DNA of 42,871 nucleotides from DSUN01 sp035527715 (GTDB taxonomy: Bacteria; Planctomycetota; PUPC01; DSUN01). The notes under the pieces were generated by a model. The model was not told the DNA's origin. It saw only the letters and a program-made list of their open reading frames with translations, and made no database searches. Positions 40,141 to 42,871 of the stretch are shown here, piece after piece. The position numbers and the translations under genes are program-made. The stretch spans positions 1-42,871 of the forward strand of contig DATKZY010000035.1 of NCBI GenBank assembly GCA_035527715.1, read 5' to 3'. How positions within the stretch are numbered: the stretch's first letter is position 1; every line of letters starts with the position of its first letter.

Positions 40141-42871
40141 TCACTCTCGCACGCTCTGCTTGACCTTCACCGTGTCGCCTTCGGCCACCAGGAGGTCACT
40201 GAGATAAATCTCCGGCCGCGCCACAGGCGCGAACGTCCTGACGTGCAACACCTTCTCGTTCAGTTCCACCACCAGTTTCTTGAGCGTCAGCGGATAGTGG
40301 ACCTTCCCGTCCTTGTCCCACCGCCAGTTGCTGTTGGCGGGCCAGGCATAGCCTTCGCCCGGATAATTCCCCGGTAGAGGGAAGGCCACATAGCGCCAGC
40401 CGTCGAAATTGATCCGGCTCACTCCCCATGGGTCGTCCGTATTCCAGTCGCTCACCCCGGGGGAAGGGAACTGATCCAGGATCCACTTCGGCAGGACCGT
40501 GGCCGGGTCCTCCTTCGCCTGCGCGCCGATGGAAATCCATCGCTGACCCGACGCGTCCACCAGCTCGAAGATCACCCGTCCCCATCCGGAGTTCCCGTTC
40601 ACCCACAGGCCCACCTCGCTCGGCGTGCCTGGCAGCGGAATGCCGCTCTTATGGGCGAGCACGGCGTACATGGACATCGTGTCCTTGCCGCCCGCAATCG
40701 GCTTGGGGGTGACGCGCAGCACGCCCGCCCTGCCTTCAAATTCCGGCACGGCCTCAAAGGCGAAATCGCCCTTCCGCCGCGGCGTCATGAAGTCGTAATA
40801 CTCCAGTTCCGGGCTGCGGCGGTTCTCCATTGACCAGTCTTTCAGGCTCGCCAGCGGCGAAATCACCGCCGCCTTGCCCTCGGGCTTGTCGGCGTATTGC
40901 GGCTGCCCGGGTTCGACAGCCGCCAGCGTTCCCTTGCCGACGACGTACACCGGCGATCCGGACGCCGTGACGGCGTACTTGCCGCCCTCGGCCTTCAGCA
41001 CGCTCTCGTTGGCCTGGCCGTCGATGAGCTTCCAGGCACCCGCTCCCTCCAGTCGTAGAGCCACGGGCCTGGTCCCCCGCACGGTCCAGATCGCGAACAC
41101 CCGCGACCCGTCGTCGGCCTTGTCGAACTCCACGACGTACAGACTCGCACTGCCCGACGGCACGACCCGCGCGAACTTCGCCCCATCCAACACCAGCGTC
41201 ATCGTCGCGAACTCGACGAACGCCGGTTTGACGTTCATCTCCGGATACGTGTGGCAGAACCCCGACGCGCCCCAGTGGCTGTACCGGTAGTTGCCCCCCA
41301 CGTCCATCAGCACGCCCGGCCGGAACGCCGGCACACCCCACGCCAGGGAATGCATCGCGTGCCGCACGAAGTAATTCGCCTGCGTCCGGAGATCCAGGTT
41401 GCCGGGGTTCGTGCTCGGATAGCAGACCTCGTGGCACTGGGAAACGAACTTGTCCTTGTACCCATAGGCATCCAGCATCTGGCGGTCCATCCACAGGCTG
41501 GAGTTGTTGCCAAGCCAGTCCGGAGGCTGGGCCTCGGGCAGGTGCCCCATGGCGGCCGACTCGTTTCCGGCCGAGTCGAAAAGCCCCGCCGGGAACTTGC
41601 GCCGGAAGAACTCCTCCTTCGTCGGCATCGGGCCGTTGCCGAACGCCAGCCTCGCCTCCGGGTGCGTCTGCCGGATGGCCTTGGCGCCAGCCACAGCCTC
41701 GTCCCACATTCTCTTCACGGCGGCCTCTTCCCGATCGTCCCGCGGGTACGGCGGCCAGTCCACGAACAGGTCCGGCACCCGCATGATGTGTCTGCCGGAG
41801 ATGGAGGCTTCATGGAAAATCAGAGCCATCGGCGGAAGGTCCGGGCTCTTGGCCAGCACGGCTTCGTAGCTGCCGACCCTGGGCTCGTTGCCCTTGACCA
41901 GCCCGTACTTCCGCCGCACGTCCGGCGGCGCGCCGAACATCCCATAGCGCATGCCCAGCTTCACATACAGCGGCCCGACCCTGTCCGGGTCGCTGCAGGT
42001 GTAGTGGGCGCCGCCGTAGTCATACGTCCCGAACGGCGAGTCCTCCCTGTGCGTCCGGGAGTCGGGCGGCAACAGGGCGAAGCTGGTCTCCCGGCGCAGC
42101 AGTGCCCGCTTCTTCCCATCTTCCAGCGTCACCGCCAGGTCGTAATACCCGCGCTTGCTCACCGGCAGCGGGAACGAAACTTCCGCTGTCTTCCCCGCCT
42201 CCACTTGGCCGGACTTCGCGGCATCCACCTTCGTGCCATCCAGGTGCGTGGCCCGCAGGGTCAGCGAGTACTCCTGCCCGACGGACGTGATGTTCCCAAG
42301 CGAAACCTTGAACTCCGGCTTCTTCGGCTCGACGAACGCATGGGCCGCCTCACTGCTGGTCACCCTGAGCTGGAGCGGGCTGCGCTCCAGCGTGATCGCC
42401 GCAATCCGCACCCCGCTCGGCAGCCCCAGCGGCCGATACCGATAGCGGCACGGGTCGGGAACCCGCCTGGCCAGGCGCACCTCTTTTGTCACTTCGATCT
42501 CGATGAACCTGCCGAGGTCCTGGGCAAACGCCAAGGTCATCGGCACGCGCACGTGGAAGAGCGGGCCGGCGGGCGTCTGCAGGATCGCTTTGGCAGCGAC
42601 CTTCGCCGCCTCTCCGCCCCGCGGCACCTGACCCGGAAAGTCGAACTGCACGTTCTGGTCGTTCCCGCTCCGTGCGAACCGCCCTGCCCGCAAGGTGAAC
42701 GCCGAGGTCAGGCCCGGATCGTCCTCCGCCACCGCCAGCACGTGCGCCGCCACGTAATCGGCGGCCGGAACGCGCAGCATGGGCATCCGCGGATCGTTCA
42801 GCATGCTCGGCGCGGGGCTTTCGTGGCTCCACGGCAGGTCCGCCTGCCAGCCCGCCCACTCCGCCTGCTTC
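40141..42871 (-). CDS. Very large secreted glycosidase-like protein B (5' end outside window)
   Basis: At least 909 aa; the frame is open to the window edge and reads as protein before the first ATG (42804), so the start lies outside. It is a diverged tandem relative of protein A: EDSPFGTYDYGGAHY, LIFHEASISG (Glu332 counted from ATG 42804), HLPEAQPPDWL, QCHEVCYPSTNPG (Glu459), RHAMHSLAWGV and a C-terminal NGNSGWGRVIFELVDASG module with YAWPANSNWRW. The glutamate spacing (127) is close to that in A (124). The stop is 81 bp upstream of A's ATG, so B and A probably form an operon with B first. Function: putative extracytoplasmic glycoside hydrolase, substrate unknown. Confidence 0.72.
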   Translation of the reverse strand, partial: KQAEWAGWQADLPWSHESPAPSMLNDPRMPMLRVPAADYVAAHVLAVAEDDPGLTSAFTLRAGRFARSGNDQNVQFDFPGQVPRGGEAAKVAAKAILQTPAGPLFHVRVPMTLAFAQDLGRFIEIEVTKEVRLARRVPDPCRYRYRPLGLPSGVRIAAITLERSPLQLRVTSSEAAHAFVEPKKPEFKVSLGNITSVGQEYSLTLRATHLDGTKVDAAKSGQVEAGKTAEVSFPLPVSKRGYYDLAVTLEDGKKRALLRRETSFALLPPDSRTHREDSPFGTYDYGGAHYTCSDPDRVGPLYVKLGMRYGMFGAPPDVRRKYGLVKGNEPRVGSYEAVLAKSPDLPPMALIFHEASISGRHIMRVPDLFVDWPPYPRDDREEAAVKRMWDEAVAGAKAIRQTHPEARLAFGNGPMPTKEEFFRRKFPAGLFDSAGNESAAMGHLPEAQPPDWLGNNSSLWMDRQMLDAYGYKDKFVSQCHEVCYPSTNPGNLDLRTQANYFVRHAMHSLAWGVPAFRPGVLMDVGGNYRYSHWGASGFCHTYPEMNVKPAFVEFATMTLVLDGAKFARVVPSGSASLYVVEFDKADDGSRVFAIWTVRGTRPVALRLEGAGAWKLIDGQANESVLKAEGGKYAVTASGSPVYVVGKGTLAAVEPGQPQYADKPEGKAAVISPLASLKDWSMENRRSPELEYYDFMTPRRKGDFAFEAVPEFEGRAGVLRVTPKPIAGGKDTMSMYAVLAHKSGIPLPGTPSEVGLWVNGNSGWGRVIFELVDASGQRWISIGAQAKEDPATVLPKWILDQFPSPGVSDWNTDDPWGVSRINFDGWRYVAFPLPGNYPGEGYAWPANSNWRWDKDGKVHYPLTLKKLVVELNEKVLHVRTFAPVARPEIYLSDLLVAEGDTVKVKQSVRE

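Overview
The window reads as a chromosomal segment of a high-GC, Gram-negative-type bacterium, most likely an uncultured member of the Planctomycetota or a related PVC/FCB-neighbour lineage. Pointers are a membrane Ser/Thr kinase with a huge extracytoplasmic tail, an H-X9-DG pseudopilin, a DUF1080 (3-keto-disaccharide hydrolase) protein, several secreted glycoside-hydrolase-like proteins, an outer-membrane factor and a TonB-dependent receptor. The phylum is an inference from gene content, not from a marker gene.

Layout. 1-4.3 kb: C-terminal part of a Ser/Thr kinase with a beta-helix tail, then a secreted clan GH-A glycosidase. 4.3-11.4 kb (minus): a four-gene operon tetR-omf-mfp-rnd, every junction an ATGA overlap, behind a near-consensus promoter. 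11.4-15.7 kb (plus): ECF sigma factor, anti-sigma factor with a seven-bladed PQQ-like propeller, and a TonB-dependent receptor. 15.9-20.1 kb: a polytopic membrane protein, a DUF1080 protein, a TPR protein, a small zinc-ribbon protein and a pseudopilin. 20.2-24.5 kb (minus): hemL-gatA-gatB operon without gatC. 24.9-31.7 kb (plus): PurM fused in frame to a DUF429-like domain, a retropepsin-like protease, a two-module glycosidase, and a zinc-ribbon/proline-repeat/SHOCT membrane protein. 31.8-35.4 kb (minus): dipeptide epimerase, lipoprotein, small membrane protein and a DUF1611 protein; the first and last match the DgcA/DgcN pair of D-glutamate catabolism. 35.4-36.5 kb: a complete RAYT (HUH/Y1) element with ~24-27 bp terminal inverted repeats. 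36.5-42.9 kb (minus): two tandem, diverged, very large secreted glycosidase-like proteins; the upstream one runs off the window.

The most unusual theme is short repeats. At least six kinds of palindromic or tandem microrepeat occur, and several lie inside genes, in frame, exactly in linkers (kinase tail, anti-sigma periplasmic linker, epimerase capping domain), where they encode extra peptides such as VAQPPSAV, KTAGVFSAP and FRNPHSAIR. Others make hairpin clusters between genes, or abut a stop codon or a candidate promoter. Together with the RAYT element this suggests a genome under continuing invasion by small mobile repeats, some tolerated as protein-coding inserts. No tRNA, rRNA or CRISPR array was seen.
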